64,000 bases of DNA, taken from Desulfurobacterium sp. TC5-1 (GTDB lineage: Bacteria; Aquificota; Aquificia; Desulfurobacteriales; Desulfurobacteriaceae). The translations under genes and the position numbers were made by a program. Where the stretch lies: contig NZ_ATXC01000001.1 of the NCBI RefSeq assembly GCF_000421485.1, positions 372,001-436,000 on the forward strand, in the 5' to 3' direction. Positions within the stretch are counted from its first letter, which is position 1; the number at the start of each line of letters is the position of its first letter. This document shows, piece by piece, positions 20,109 through 30,944 of this stretch. The notes under the pieces were generated by a model. That model had not been told where the DNA came from. It worked only from the letters and a program-made list of their open reading frames with translations, and ran no database searches.

Positions 20109-20746
20109 AAAAAATAACGATTGATGGTCCTGCTGGAGCAGGGAAAAGCACCATAGCAAAGATTTTAGCGAAAAAGCTTGGATTTCTGCATCTTGATTCC
20201 GGTGCAGTTTACAGAGCAATCGGTGTTGCTGCAAAGAAATCGGGAATTGACCTTGATAGTGAGGAAGCGGTCTCTTTGTTTCTTAAACGTATTTCTGTAG
20301 AGATAAAAGATGATGGTAGAGTTTTTCTTAATGGTCTTGATTTAACAGAAGAGATAAGGAAGCCTGAGGGTGGAGTTTTAGCTTCAAAGGTTGCAAGGTT
20401 TCCCGAAGTAAGAAAGAAAGTAATTGAAGTTCTGAGAAAGGCTGCAGAAGGTAGAAAAGTTGTAACCGATGGAAGGGATGCCGGAACAAACATCTTTCCT
20501 GATGCAGAGCTTAAGATATTTTTAACGGCATCTCCTGAGGAAAGGGCTAAAAGAAGGTATGAAGAACTTAAAGAAAAAGGTTTTAACGTTACTTTCGAAC
20601 AGGTTTTAAAAGAAGTCAGGGAGAGAGATTATCAGGATAAAAACAGAGAAGTAGCACCTTTAACCGTGCCTGAAGGGGCTTATGTGATAGATACCACCGG
20701 AAAAACTGTAGAAGCAGTTGTTAGAGAAATAGAAAAGTTACTTTAA
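20099..20746 (+). CDS. cmk: (d)CMP kinase
   Basis: Phosphorylates CMP and dCMP to diphosphates. The P-loop is IDGPAGAGKSTIAKILA near residues 8-24, followed by LDSGAVYRAIG. DGRDAGTNIFPDAELKIFLTAS is the conserved substrate and lid region, and RDYQDKNREVAPL follows. At 215 residues it is a normal short bacterial Cmk; the commoner sequence GRDIGT reads GRDAGT here, as in some relatives. It starts inside the last codons of pncB. Confidence 0.93.
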   Translation: MEVKKITIDGPAGAGKSTIAKILAKKLGFLHLDSGAVYRAIGVAAKKSGIDLDSEEAVSLFLKRISVEIKDDGRVFLNGLDLTEEIRKPEGGVLASKVARFPEVRKKVIEVLRKAAEGRKVVTDGRDAGTNIFPDAELKIFLTASPEERAKRRYEELKEKGFNVTFEQVLKEVRERDYQDKNREVAPLTVPEGAYVIDTTGKTVEAVVREIEKLL

Positions 20747-20765
20747 TATTTATAAGGGAGATTAT

Positions 20766-21653
20766 GTGGAACTTAAGTGTTTGACAGAAGGTGTTTACTA
20801 TATTCCGGGAAGGACGAATGTCGGTGTCATTCAGTGCGGCGGTGGAGATGTTATTTTAGTTGATACCGGTATTGATTCCGGTAGCGGAAAGAGGATTTTA
20901 AGGCTGCTTGAAAAACATGGTTTGAAACCGGTGGCTATTGTTAATACCCATTTTCACACGGATCACTGTGGTGGAAACAGAATACTGAAGGAAAAAGCGG
21001 ATGTTAAGGTTTACGCTTCCGGTATTGCGGCGACGGTTATAAAGTATCCTTTTATAAATCCCTTTTCTCTTTTTTCCGGTGTTTATCCTGTAAAGGATTT
21101 GATGAACAAGTTTGTGATGGCGCAGCCATCCGATGTTGATGTTGAGATAGAGCCGGGAGAGCTTAAAATCGGCGATGCTATGCTTGAAATTGTTCCTCTT
21201 CCCGGTCACGCTCCGGGGCAGGTCGGTATTGTTGTTGGCGATATTCTTTTCTGCGGTGATGCCGTATTTGCGCCGGAAGTTATTGAAAGGGTTGGTATCC
21301 CTTTTAACGTTGATATAAAAACGGAGAAAGAGACATTGAAATTCCTTAAAAATACCAGATTTTCCTTTTATGTTCCTTCTCACGGTGAGCCGGTGGAAGA
21401 TATTGGATTTTATGTTTCTGAGAATTTCAAACAGATTGATAAGATTGAAAAAATAATACTTAATTTTCTTGAAAAAGAGGTTTCCTCTGAAGAGGTGGTG
21501 GACCATGTTTTAAGCAAAATAGGTTTAAAGGTCAAAGCTACTCATCACTACTTTTTGATTCATGCAGGAATTCTTGCGTATTTGTCTTACCTTTACAATA
21601 AAGATTTAATTTCTTTGAAAATAGACAACCGCCCACTGTGGAAAAGAAAGTGA
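20766..21653 (+). CDS. Metallo-beta-lactamase-fold hydrolase
   Basis: A binuclear metal hydrolase of the general MBL family. The metal-binding set is complete: NTHFHTDHCGG (HxHxDH) near residues 60-70, PLPGHAPGQVG with the next His, LFCGDAVFAP with the bridging Asp, and a final His in VPSHGEPVEDI. The last 80 residues form a helical tail with an HHYFLIHAGILAYLSYL segment, which may be a winged-helix-like part as in beta-lactamase-like proteins. The start is GTG 20766, 5 bases after AAGGGAG. It is the last gene of the kdsB-to-cmk series. Substrate unknown; glyoxalase II-like or thioester hydrolase activity is possible. Confidence 0.85.
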   Translation: MELKCLTEGVYYIPGRTNVGVIQCGGGDVILVDTGIDSGSGKRILRLLEKHGLKPVAIVNTHFHTDHCGGNRILKEKADVKVYASGIAATVIKYPFINPFSLFSGVYPVKDLMNKFVMAQPSDVDVEIEPGELKIGDAMLEIVPLPGHAPGQVGIVVGDILFCGDAVFAPEVIERVGIPFNVDIKTEKETLKFLKNTRFSFYVPSHGEPVEDIGFYVSENFKQIDKIEKIILNFLEKEVSSEEVVDHVLSKIGLKVKATHHYFLIHAGILAYLSYLYNKDLISLKIDNRPLWKRK

Positions 21654-21655
21654 AG

Positions 21656-21682
21656 GGCAAAAGCCCCAGCATTAAAAGCTGA
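21656..21682 (-). terminator. possible terminator after the outer-membrane barrel gene
   Basis: Read on the minus strand, a GGGC-TTTT-GCCC hairpin at about 21667-21656 is followed by TTCACTTTC; a second small hairpin, CAGC-ATTAAAA-GCTG, spans the barrel stop codon. The T-run is weak. It lies between convergent genes and may act in both directions. Confidence 0.35.
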
Positions 21683-22436
21683 GGCCTGCCTCAAGATAAG
21701 GACCTTTGATCTTTATGTCGGAAGATACATCTTCTATGTCATCAATTTTCAGGTTTTCATACCTGTAACCGGCGCCGATAAAAAGCAGTGGAATCGGTGA
21801 GTATCTGACTTCTGCCTTTGCATCAATAAATTGATTGCCAGAGTATCCTATCCACTTGAGTTCTGCGTTTACCCTGACAGGTCCCACGCCAAAATCTCCC
21901 TGTCCGTAGAGCATTGGAAGCGGCACCTGAAAGTCAGTTGATTCATCAAAACCAAGAGTTGAGGATTTAACTGAAGCGTAGCCATCAATGTATTTAAGTG
22001 TTAGACCAAAGTTTATGTGTGTTGTTCCAAGTGTTGCAAGTCCAAGGAACGGAACGCCCCAGTAGAGTGTTAAATCGTACTGGTCAAGTCTCAGTTCACT
22101 GTCAATATCTGCGCTTGCAGTAAATGTTTTTCCTGCGAATTGGAATGTTTGAGTAATGGTTCCAGAACCTGTAAAGTCGTACTTTGTCGCTTCAATTTTC
22201 ACGTTTGGTATAAGTGGTATCGGATGTTCTATCCTTACCCACCCAAAAGGTTTTGTTTCGTCTCCTAAGTTGAGGTCATCTTTTACATCAACGTTAGTAC
22301 CCTGATAGTTTATCCATCCTGAAGGCTGTTCCTGAACAGCACCGGCACCGGCTTCTATTGTTAAAAGAGGCAAAGCGTTGGCAGCCGTTGAGGAAAGAAG
22401 GAATCCGACCGTTAAGAGTCCAAGAATTTTTCTCAT
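21672..22436 (-). CDS. Outer-membrane beta-barrel protein (TIGR04219-like)
   Basis: A signal peptide ends at STAANALP. The rest alternates hydrophobic and polar residues in strands, with many aromatic residues and a terminal Phe (EAGLSF), as expected for an outer-membrane barrel. The features TIEAGAGAV, GWVRIEHPIPLIPNVKIE and LDLTLYWGVPFL-type blocks (DLTLYWGVPFLGL here) resemble the TIGR04219 family, whose function is unknown. The chosen ATG has GGAGGG 4 bases upstream; an ATG 12 bases earlier overlaps that site. It lies 47 bases after ahcY on the same strand and may be read through from hisC-ahcY or have its own promoter. Confidence 0.78.
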   Translation of the reverse strand: MRKILGLLTVGFLLSSTAANALPLLTIEAGAGAVQEQPSGWINYQGTNVDVKDDLNLGDETKPFGWVRIEHPIPLIPNVKIEATKYDFTGSGTITQTFQFAGKTFTASADIDSELRLDQYDLTLYWGVPFLGLATLGTTHINFGLTLKYIDGYASVKSSTLGFDESTDFQVPLPMLYGQGDFGVGPVRVNAELKWIGYSGNQFIDAKAEVRYSPIPLLFIGAGYRYENLKIDDIEDVSSDIKIKGPYLEAGLSF

Positions 22437-22483
22437 TGTTCCCTCCATATAAGGATTTAACTACATTTTAACATTTTAAAAAA

Positions 22484-24857
<2,374 letters not shown>

Positions 24858-24892
24858 TTCTCTCTCCCTGTTTTTGGTCTGATTATTGGGAA

Positions 24893-24898
24893 ATTATA
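24893..24898 (-). promoter_or_regulatory. -10-like element upstream of hisC
   Basis: On the minus strand the sequence AGTATAAT ends with TATAAT close to 24898-24893, about 35 bases before the hisC ATG. It lies back to back with the typA promoter. No convincing -35 box was found. Confidence 0.4.
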
Positions 24899-24902
24899 CT
24901 AT

Positions 24903-24930
24903 TTGACTTCTTACTTTTTCCGGGTATATT
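24903..24930 (+). promoter_or_regulatory. promoter of typA
   Basis: TTGACT at 24903-24908 is separated by 16 bases from TATATT at 24925-24930. Transcription would begin near 24937, giving a leader of about 24 bases that contains the AGAGGTGA ribosome site. Confidence 0.6.
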
Positions 24931-24960
24931 TAGCCGTCTAAACCATAAAGAGGTGAAACG

Positions 24961-26781
24961 ATGGAAATAAGGAATATTGCTGTTATAGCTCACGTTGATC
25001 ATGGAAAAACCACTCTGGTTGATGAACTTTTAAAACAGAGTGGTACTTTAAACGAGAGAAAGGATTTTGGCGAAAGGGTAATGGATAGCAATGACATAGA
25101 GAAAGAGAGGGGAATAACTATCCTTTCAAAAAACACGGCTATCTACTACGGTGATTACAAGATAAATATCATTGACACGCCGGGACACTCAGATTTTGGC
25201 GGAGAAGTTGAACGTGTTTTAAAAATGGTTGATGGCGTTCTCCTCCTTGTAGATGCACAGGAAGGAGTTATGCCTCAGACGAAATTTGTCGTTAAAAAAG
25301 CTCTTTCTCTTGGGCTTAAACCGATAGTTGTTGTTAATAAAATAGATAAACCGGCAGCAGAACCTGATAGGGTTGTTGATGAGGTTTTTGACCTTTTTGT
25401 CAATTTGGATGCCACTGATGAACAGCTTGATTTTCCAGTGCTTTACGCTGCCGCAAGAGACGGTTATGCAAAGTATGATTTAGGTGATGACAATCTTGAC
25501 CTTAAACCTCTTTTTGAAACGATAATTTCTCACGTTCCAGCACCTTCCGGAAGCGAAGATGCTCCTCTCCAGATGCAGGCTTTTACGCTTGATTACGATA
25601 ACTATGTTGGAAGGATAGCAATAGCAAGGATTTTTAACGGAAGGGTTAAAAAAGGACAAAACGTTTTGCTGCTTAAAAAGAATGGCGAGACCATGAATGG
25701 AAGGATTACAAAGCTTATTGGTTTTAAAGGACTTGAAAGGATTGAGATAGATGAGGCTGTATGTGGTGATATTGTTGCTTTCGCCGGTTTTGACACAATT
25801 GATATCGGTGATACCGTGGCGGATGTTGAACACCCCGAACCTCTTGAGCCTCTGCATATAGAGGAACCAACACTTAGCGTTTACCTGAGTGTGAACGATT
25901 CACCACTTTCTGGAACGGAAGGTAAGTACGTTACTGCAACAAAGCTTAAAGATCGTCTTGTGAAAGAGGCAAGAACAAACATCGCCATGAAGTTTGAGGA
26001 AATAGGTGAGGGTAAGTTCAGGGTTTCAGGAAGGGGAGAACTTCAGATATGTATTCTTGCCGAAAATCTGAGGAGAGAAGGTTACGAATTTTCCATAAGC
26101 AGACCACAGGTTATTGTTAAAGAAGAAAACGGAAAGCATCTTGAACCCTTTGAACTTCTTGTTGTTGATGTTCCGGATGATTTTGTGGGGACGGTTATAG
26201 AAAAGCTTGGGAAGAGAAAGGCTGAAATGGTTACCATGATGCCTATGGGAAATGGAAGAACAAGGATAGAGTTTGAGATTCCCTCAAGAGGCCTTATCGG
26301 CTACAGAAGCGAGTTTTTAACCGATACAAAAGGTGAAGGGATAATGAACAGTTCTTTCCTTGAATATAGGGAGTTTAGAGGCATTCCTTACAGACGTGGA
26401 AACGGTGCGATGGTTTCAATGGCCAATGGTGAGGCGGCCGGTTACGCTCTCTACAACCTTCAGGAGAGGGGAAAACTGTTTGTTAAGCCCGGAGACAAAG
26501 TTTATGCAGGAATGGTAATTGGTGAACATAATCGGAGTGGTGATATAGATGTGAATCCTATAAAAGGGAAGAAGTTAACTAACGTTAGGGCTGCTGGAAG
26601 TGACGATGCGATAAAACTTGTTCCGCCGGCTGAAATGACACTGGAAAAGGCCCTTGAGTGGATAGAAGAGGACGAACTTGTGGAAGTTACGCCTGAGAGC
26701 ATCAGAATCCGGAAAAGGTACCTTGATATAAGCGAGAGAAAAAGAATGGCGAAATCAACAGTCAGGTTGGGAGAGAGTTGA
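24961..26781 (+). CDS. typA: Ribosome-associated GTPase TypA/BipA
   Basis: A translational GTPase related to EF-G, involved in 50S assembly and stress growth. The G motifs are all present: [15 protein letters not shown] (G1) near residues 10-24, RGITILSKN (G2), [16 protein letters not shown] (G3), [11 protein letters not shown] (G4). Domain II, the EF-G-like domain and the TypA-specific C-terminal domain ([33 protein letters not shown]) follow. The 606 residues are usual. It has its own promoter in the divergent gap with hisC. Confidence 0.97.
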   Translation: MEIRNIAVIAHVDHGKTTLVDELLKQSGTLNERKDFGERVMDSNDIEKERGITILSKNTAIYYGDYKINIIDTPGHSDFGGEVERVLKMVDGVLLLVDAQEGVMPQTKFVVKKALSLGLKPIVVVNKIDKPAAEPDRVVDEVFDLFVNLDATDEQLDFPVLYAAARDGYAKYDLGDDNLDLKPLFETIISHVPAPSGSEDAPLQMQAFTLDYDNYVGRIAIARIFNGRVKKGQNVLLLKKNGETMNGRITKLIGFKGLERIEIDEAVCGDIVAFAGFDTIDIGDTVADVEHPEPLEPLHIEEPTLSVYLSVNDSPLSGTEGKYVTATKLKDRLVKEARTNIAMKFEEIGEGKFRVSGRGELQICILAENLRREGYEFSISRPQVIVKEENGKHLEPFELLVVDVPDDFVGTVIEKLGKRKAEMVTMMPMGNGRTRIEFEIPSRGLIGYRSEFLTDTKGEGIMNSSFLEYREFRGIPYRRGNGAMVSMANGEAAGYALYNLQERGKLFVKPGDKVYAGMVIGEHNRSGDIDVNPIKGKKLTNVRAAGSDDAIKLVPPAEMTLEKALEWIEEDELVEVTPESIRIRKRYLDISERKRMAKSTVRLGES

Positions 26782-26795
26782 ATAAAGAGTATAAT
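26767..26795 (+). promoter_or_regulatory. promoter of aspS
   Basis: TTGGGA at 26767-26772 and a perfect TATAAT at 26790-26795 are 17 bases apart. The -35 box lies inside the last codons of typA. The predicted start of transcription is near 26802, about 29 bases before the aspS ATG. Confidence 0.6.
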
Positions 26796-26830
26796 TAGCG
26801 CTGAAAAATTTTCGTAAGAGAGGTATCGTG

Positions 26831-28618
26831 ATGTTGGATCACTTTGGCGATTTTGAAAGAAGTCACTACTGTGGTGAACTTGATGAGAAAAACATTGGTG
26901 AAGAGGTTTGCCTCGCCGGATGGGTTGATTCTACCAGAGACCATGGTGGCGTTGTATTTATAGATTTGAGAGATAGAACGGGAAAGGTTCAAGTTGTTAT
27001 TAGTCCCGAAATAGACGAAGAGCTTACAGAAAAGGCAAAGAAGATAAAGGATGAATATGTTCTTGCTGTAAAGGGAAAGGTGAGAAGAAGACCGGAGGGG
27101 ACGGAGAATCCCAAAATTTCAACGGGAAAAATAGAAGTTTATGTTGAAGAGTTAAAAGTACTTAATCGTTCTTTGCCGTTGCCGTTCCCTGTTGAAGATG
27201 AGATAAAGGTAGGTGAAGATACGAGGCTTAAATATAGGTTTCTTGACCTGAGAAGAAGGAAAATGCAGGAGAACATCATTTTTCGCCATAAACTTTATCA
27301 GACTGTTAGAAGGGTTTTTGATAAAGAGGGATTTATTGAAATAGAGACGCCATTTCTTACAAAGAGCACGCCTGAAGGAGCAAGAGATTTTCTCGTACCA
27401 AGCAGAATATATCCCGGGAAGTTTTACGCTCTTCCCCAGTCACCACAGCTTTTTAAACAGATACTTATGATTTCAGGATTCGATAAATACTTTCAGATAG
27501 TGAAGTGCTTTAGGGATGAAGATTTAAGAGCGGATAGACAGCCTGAATTTACTCAGATAGATTTTGAGATGTCTTTTGTGAGAGAAAAAGATGTAATGTC
27601 CTTTGCAGAAAAGCTTATAAAAACAGTTTATAAGGAACTACTTGATATCGAAATCGAGACACCTTTTCCGGTTATGTCTTACGATGAAGCTATGGAGAGA
27701 TTCGGAACGGACAGACCGGATACGAGATTTGGGCTGGAACTTAAAAACCTTACCGATATAGCTAAAAGTTGTAATTTTAAAGTTTTTAGAACGGTTGCGG
27801 AAAATGGCGGTATAGTTAAAGCCTTAAATTTAAAAGGTGGTGCTTCTCTCTCAAGAAAAGAGATCGATGAACTTACAAAATTTGTTGGAATTTATGGTGC
27901 GAAAGGGCTTGCCTGGATTAAAGTTCAGCCGGACGGTCTTCAATCGCCGATTGTCAAGTTTTTTACCGAGGGTGAAATAAATGAAATTTTGAAAAGACTC
28001 GAAGCTGAACCGGGCGATATTCTCTTTTTCGTAGCTGATACAGCTGAGGTTACAAACCACGCACTTTCTAACTTGAGGCTTAAACTTGGAAAGATGGCCG
28101 GCTTTATTGATGATAGCAAGATTAATATCCTTTGGATTACAGATTTTCCTATGTTTGAGTGGAATGAGGAAGAGAACAGATGGGAAGCTCTTCACCATCC
28201 ATTTACAAGTCCTAAAGAGGAAGACGTAGAAAAGCTTGAAGTGGATCCGGGAAGTGTAAGAGCCAGAGCTTATGATATGGTGCTGAACGGTGTTGAAATA
28301 GGTGGGGGAAGTATCCGTATTCACAGACCGGATATTCAGAAAAAGGTATTTAAAGTAATAGGTTTGTCAGAGGAAGAAGCACACGATAGGTTTGGCTTTT
28401 TATTAGAAGCTCTGCATTACGGTGCGCCTCCTCACGGTGGCATGGCATTTGGACTGGATAGGTTGTGTACAATTATGAGAGGTGAAGAATCTATAAGAGA
28501 TGTAATAGCGTTTCCAAAAACACAAAGAGGGCAATGTTTACTTACGGGTGCTCCAGATAGCGTTAGGCCGGAACAGCTTGCGGATCTTAAAATATCAGTT
28601 GAAGTTGATGAAGAGTAG
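26831..28618 (+). CDS. aspS: Aspartate--tRNA ligase
   Basis: Charges tRNA-Asp, and tRNA-Asn too if non-discriminating. The N-terminal OB-fold holds GWVDSTRDHGGVVFIDLRDRTG. Class II motif 1 lies near IEIETPFLTKSTPEGARDF, motif 2 is FRDEDLRADRQPEFTQIDFE, and motif 3 is FGLDRLCTIM near the C-terminus. The large bacterial GAD insert between motifs 2 and 3 is present (595 residues in total), so it is the bacterial type. ATG 26831 follows AGAGG; GTG 26828 is less likely. Whether it also makes Asp-tRNA-Asn depends on gatCAB and asnS, which are not in view. Confidence 0.96.
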   Translation: MLDHFGDFERSHYCGELDEKNIGEEVCLAGWVDSTRDHGGVVFIDLRDRTGKVQVVISPEIDEELTEKAKKIKDEYVLAVKGKVRRRPEGTENPKISTGKIEVYVEELKVLNRSLPLPFPVEDEIKVGEDTRLKYRFLDLRRRKMQENIIFRHKLYQTVRRVFDKEGFIEIETPFLTKSTPEGARDFLVPSRIYPGKFYALPQSPQLFKQILMISGFDKYFQIVKCFRDEDLRADRQPEFTQIDFEMSFVREKDVMSFAEKLIKTVYKELLDIEIETPFPVMSYDEAMERFGTDRPDTRFGLELKNLTDIAKSCNFKVFRTVAENGGIVKALNLKGGASLSRKEIDELTKFVGIYGAKGLAWIKVQPDGLQSPIVKFFTEGEINEILKRLEAEPGDILFFVADTAEVTNHALSNLRLKLGKMAGFIDDSKINILWITDFPMFEWNEEENRWEALHHPFTSPKEEDVEKLEVDPGSVRARAYDMVLNGVEIGGGSIRIHRPDIQKKVFKVIGLSEEEAHDRFGFLLEALHYGAPPHGGMAFGLDRLCTIMRGEESIRDVIAFPKTQRGQCLLTGAPDSVRPEQLADLKISVEVDEE

Positions 28619-28653
28619 TTATTCAATATTTGAATTTTTATCAGATTTTATCG

Positions 28654-28677
28654 GGCTTCCTCTTTAAAAAGGAAGCC
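28654..28677 (+). terminator. hairpin terminator after aspS
   Basis: An 8-bp stem, GGCTTCCT paired with AGGAAGCC, encloses an 8-base loop 36 bases after the aspS stop, between convergent genes. The following T-run is short (TTG then ATTT), so it may be a weak or bidirectional terminator. Confidence 0.5.
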
Positions 28678-28748
28678 TTGCAATTTGAGCATGCTTTTAA
28701 ATTTTAATATCCTGAAAACGTTTATGTGAAGGAATTTTTCATTTTAAG

Positions 28749-29309
28749 TTAAGATATAATTCCTTTATTCCTTAAACTTTTGTATGCATCTAAGAATTTT
28801 TTGACTTTTCCCATTGAAAATATGGCCTGGTATAGAGAGTAACCTGATAGAAGATAACCAAGCAACAAAACCTCTTCCACACTTTCAAGGTGAAAGTCTT
28901 TTACGTTGACATTAATATTTTCATTGTCTGGAAAATCTCTGATCTCGTCAACTTCCCTTATTACATCTAAAAATAACGTTTCAAAATCCTGAATCTTAAA
29001 CATTTCCTCTTTTTCTTTTGTAACTGTTTCGAAAAAGACATCTTCAAAATCTATAAGAAACATAAATATGGTTGCCTTTATAAAACTTTCAACAGGAATT
29101 TTGTTGTTCATAAAGTTGAAGTACAGCAAAACGAACTCTTTGCAGTCACATTCGAGAGCCACAAGTGCCCCTTCTTTAAAAGAGAGGAAGAGACGCTTTC
29201 CATCTTTTTCATGAGTAAGGCATAAATTAATTGTCATCTTCATCTGTGTAACCAGCTTTATCAGGTCGAAAAACTCTTGATAAGAAGAAAATTTTCCTTT
29301 CAAAACCAT
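28749..29309 (-). CDS. Hypothetical protein with a DUF4388-like N-terminal region
   Basis: Not firmly recognised. The first 70 residues (MVLKGKFSSYQEFFDLIKLV, then a strand-rich part with RLFLSFKEGALVALECDC) resemble DUF4388/PATAN domains: a start of leucine-glycine strands, a helix, then two strands ending in a gene-product-like FKEGxLV motif. Such domains occur in bacterial signalling and gliding regulators. The rest is mostly helical and acidic, with no enzyme motif, no signal peptide and no clear membrane helix. It has 186 residues. ATG 29309 has GGAG 7 bases upstream; a TTG 27 bases further up does not. It is divergent from the DUF2148 gene and has its own -10 box. Confidence 0.6.
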   Translation of the reverse strand: MVLKGKFSSYQEFFDLIKLVTQMKMTINLCLTHEKDGKRLFLSFKEGALVALECDCKEFVLLYFNFMNNKIPVESFIKATIFMFLIDFEDVFFETVTKEKEEMFKIQDFETLFLDVIREVDEIRDFPDNENINVNVKDFHLESVEEVLLLGYLLSGYSLYQAIFSMGKVKKFLDAYKSLRNKGIIS

Positions 29310-29338
29310 CAAAACACTCCATACCTGATTTGACAAAT

Positions 29339-29344
29339 ATTATA
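29339..29344 (-). promoter_or_regulatory. -10 element for the DUF4388-like gene
   Basis: A perfect TATAAT reads 29344 to 29339 on the minus strand, about 30 bases before the ATG at 29309. Transcription would start near 29332. No strong -35 box is seen. Confidence 0.45.
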
Positions 29345-29391
29345 CTCTTTTTGTTTTAATAGTGAAATCGTATGGAGATTAACAAATAGGG

Positions 29392-29397
29392 TATAAT
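29392..29397 (+). promoter_or_regulatory. -10 element for DUF2148-corA
   Basis: TATAAT lies 36 bases before the chosen ATG at 29433, with GGAGG between. The -35 region around 29369-29374 is a poor match. Confidence 0.45.
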
Positions 29398-29432
29398 TAG
29401 TTTTGATTACAAAGGCTTTAATGGAGGTTTTT

Positions 29433-29948
29433 ATGGAATTTATCTCAAAAACCGTTTTATCCATAGCTGAAATGATGTGTGCTGCTGCAATCACCGCACC
29501 GAAAGGCAAAGGTATTAATCTTTTACACGTTGAGGTGTTTACAGGTTCAAAAAAAGATGAAGTGGCAGAACTCATGGCTACGATAGGTAGAGAAAAAAAC
29601 ATTCCCTTTTTTATAAGAGATGCCGAAAACGTTTTTGACGCAGTGTGTGTGGTGTTCATAGGAACAGCTATAACACCAAGGAGAGTGCCAAACTGTGGAT
29701 TTTGTGGTGCAAAAAACTGTGAAGATGCGCTTTCAAGAGGGATACACTGTGCCTTTGCAACAGGTGATTTAGGGATAGCCATTGGCTCGGCTGTATCCAT
29801 GGCCTCACTACACCACATAGATAACAGAATAATGTTTTCCTTTGGAAAAGCAGCAATAGAAGGTGGATTTGTTCCTGAAAAAATAAAAGTGGGATATGGC
29901 ATACCGTTGTCCGTAAGTGGAAAAAACATATTCTTTGACAGGAAGTAG
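29433..29948 (+). CDS. DUF2148 ferredoxin-domain protein
   Basis: The family is annotated as uncharacterised proteins with a ferredoxin-like domain and is found mostly in anaerobes. The N-terminal half has MMCAAAITAPKGKG, and the central cysteine motif PNCGFCGAKNCEDA would hold an iron-sulfur cluster together with further Cys residues (MMC, IHC). The second half contains CAFATGDLGIAIGSAVS and ends with KVGYGIPLSVSGKNIFFDR, both typical. It has 171 residues. ATG 29433 follows GGAGG by 6 bases; ATG 29421 would include that site. CorA starts 3 bases after its stop, so the two are co-transcribed. The function is unknown; a redox role in anaerobic metabolism is likely. Confidence 0.8.
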   Translation: MEFISKTVLSIAEMMCAAAITAPKGKGINLLHVEVFTGSKKDEVAELMATIGREKNIPFFIRDAENVFDAVCVVFIGTAITPRRVPNCGFCGAKNCEDALSRGIHCAFATGDLGIAIGSAVSMASLHHIDNRIMFSFGKAAIEGGFVPEKIKVGYGIPLSVSGKNIFFDRK

Positions 29949-29951
29949 GTT

Positions 29952-30896
29952 ATGGGAAAGTGCTGGCTTTTGTTTAAAACAGACAATGGAATTGAAACGG
30001 ACACTTTGGATGTTGCTCAGCTCTATCGTGCTATTGAAAAACGACCGATATGGATACATTTTCGCAACTTAGATGAAGAGATAGAGGATTTCCTTCTTGA
30101 GAAGCTGAAAATAAATGAGCTGTCTCTTGAAGATGCCACTTTTGAAGACAGGCCTAAAGCGGAAACTTTTGAAAACTACGTTTTTGTACTTCTTATATAC
30201 TTTGATAGTAGAATAAGCAGGAAACGTAAGTTTTCAATATTCTGGACAAAGGAACTTATAGTAACCATTGGGAGCCGTAAGCTGTTTGAGGAAATAAAGA
30301 CAGAACTTTTCTTAGAAGAACCGGAAGAAATAACGACCGATAAGATATTTTGGTTAATTTCAAGTACAATTGTTGACAGATGTAAAAGGGTCGCTCTTGA
30401 CCTTGAAAAACAGCTTGACGATATTGAAGTTAAGGTTTTCCGCGAGCAGAATCCAGAACTTCTTGAAGATATATCTGATCTGAGTTTTGAAATAATCTCT
30501 TTAAGGAGAACAGTTAAACAGTTAAGGGATGTTTACCGTTCATTTCTCTCCTCTCTTTCTTCTTTTGGATTTCTAAAGAGTATTCACTATTTAAGGGATC
30601 TTGCTGATGAACTTGTGATGCTTTATGATCACATAGATACGCTTCACGAAATGCTCCAGAATATATTCTCTGTATTTTCCTCTCTTGTAGAGTTCAAGCT
30701 GAACGATATAATGAAAACTCTCACTATCATTATGACCGTATTTGCACCAATTACGATGATTTCTGGATACTACGGTATGAACATTGTTGACCTTCCGTTT
30801 GCCGATTCTCATATTGGTCTTTTTATAGTAACGGGAATGATGGTACTTATGAGTATGGCCTTCATGGTATATTTCAGAAAGAAACAGTGGATTTAG
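29952..30896 (+). CDS. corA: CorA-family magnesium/cobalt channel
   Basis: A pentameric inner-membrane channel for Mg2+, with a large cytoplasmic funnel. The first 245 residues are soluble, with long helices (DISDLSFEIISLRRTVKQL). Two membrane helices close the protein: the first ends in the GMN selectivity motif (SGYYGMN), the second is HIGLFIVTGMMVLMSMAFMV, followed by a Lys/Arg tail. The 314 residues are usual. CorA homologues can also carry zinc out of the cell, so Mg2+ is the default assumption. It starts 3 bases after the DUF2148 gene. Confidence 0.92.
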   Translation: MGKCWLLFKTDNGIETDTLDVAQLYRAIEKRPIWIHFRNLDEEIEDFLLEKLKINELSLEDATFEDRPKAETFENYVFVLLIYFDSRISRKRKFSIFWTKELIVTIGSRKLFEEIKTELFLEEPEEITTDKIFWLISSTIVDRCKRVALDLEKQLDDIEVKVFREQNPELLEDISDLSFEIISLRRTVKQLRDVYRSFLSSLSSFGFLKSIHYLRDLADELVMLYDHIDTLHEMLQNIFSVFSSLVEFKLNDIMKTLTIIMTVFAPITMISGYYGMNIVDLPFADSHIGLFIVTGMMVLMSMAFMVYFRKKQWI

Positions 30897-30944
30897 GGGA
30901 AAGTACTCTTCCAAAAATGTTCAAAGGGATTAAATTAATTTGCC

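Noticed and set aside
20898-21506. 202-codon minus-strand frame within the MBL hydrolase gene
   Set aside because: The plus strand has a complete metal-binding motif set; the minus frame has Asn/Arg/Ile-biased sequence typical of an antisense shadow.
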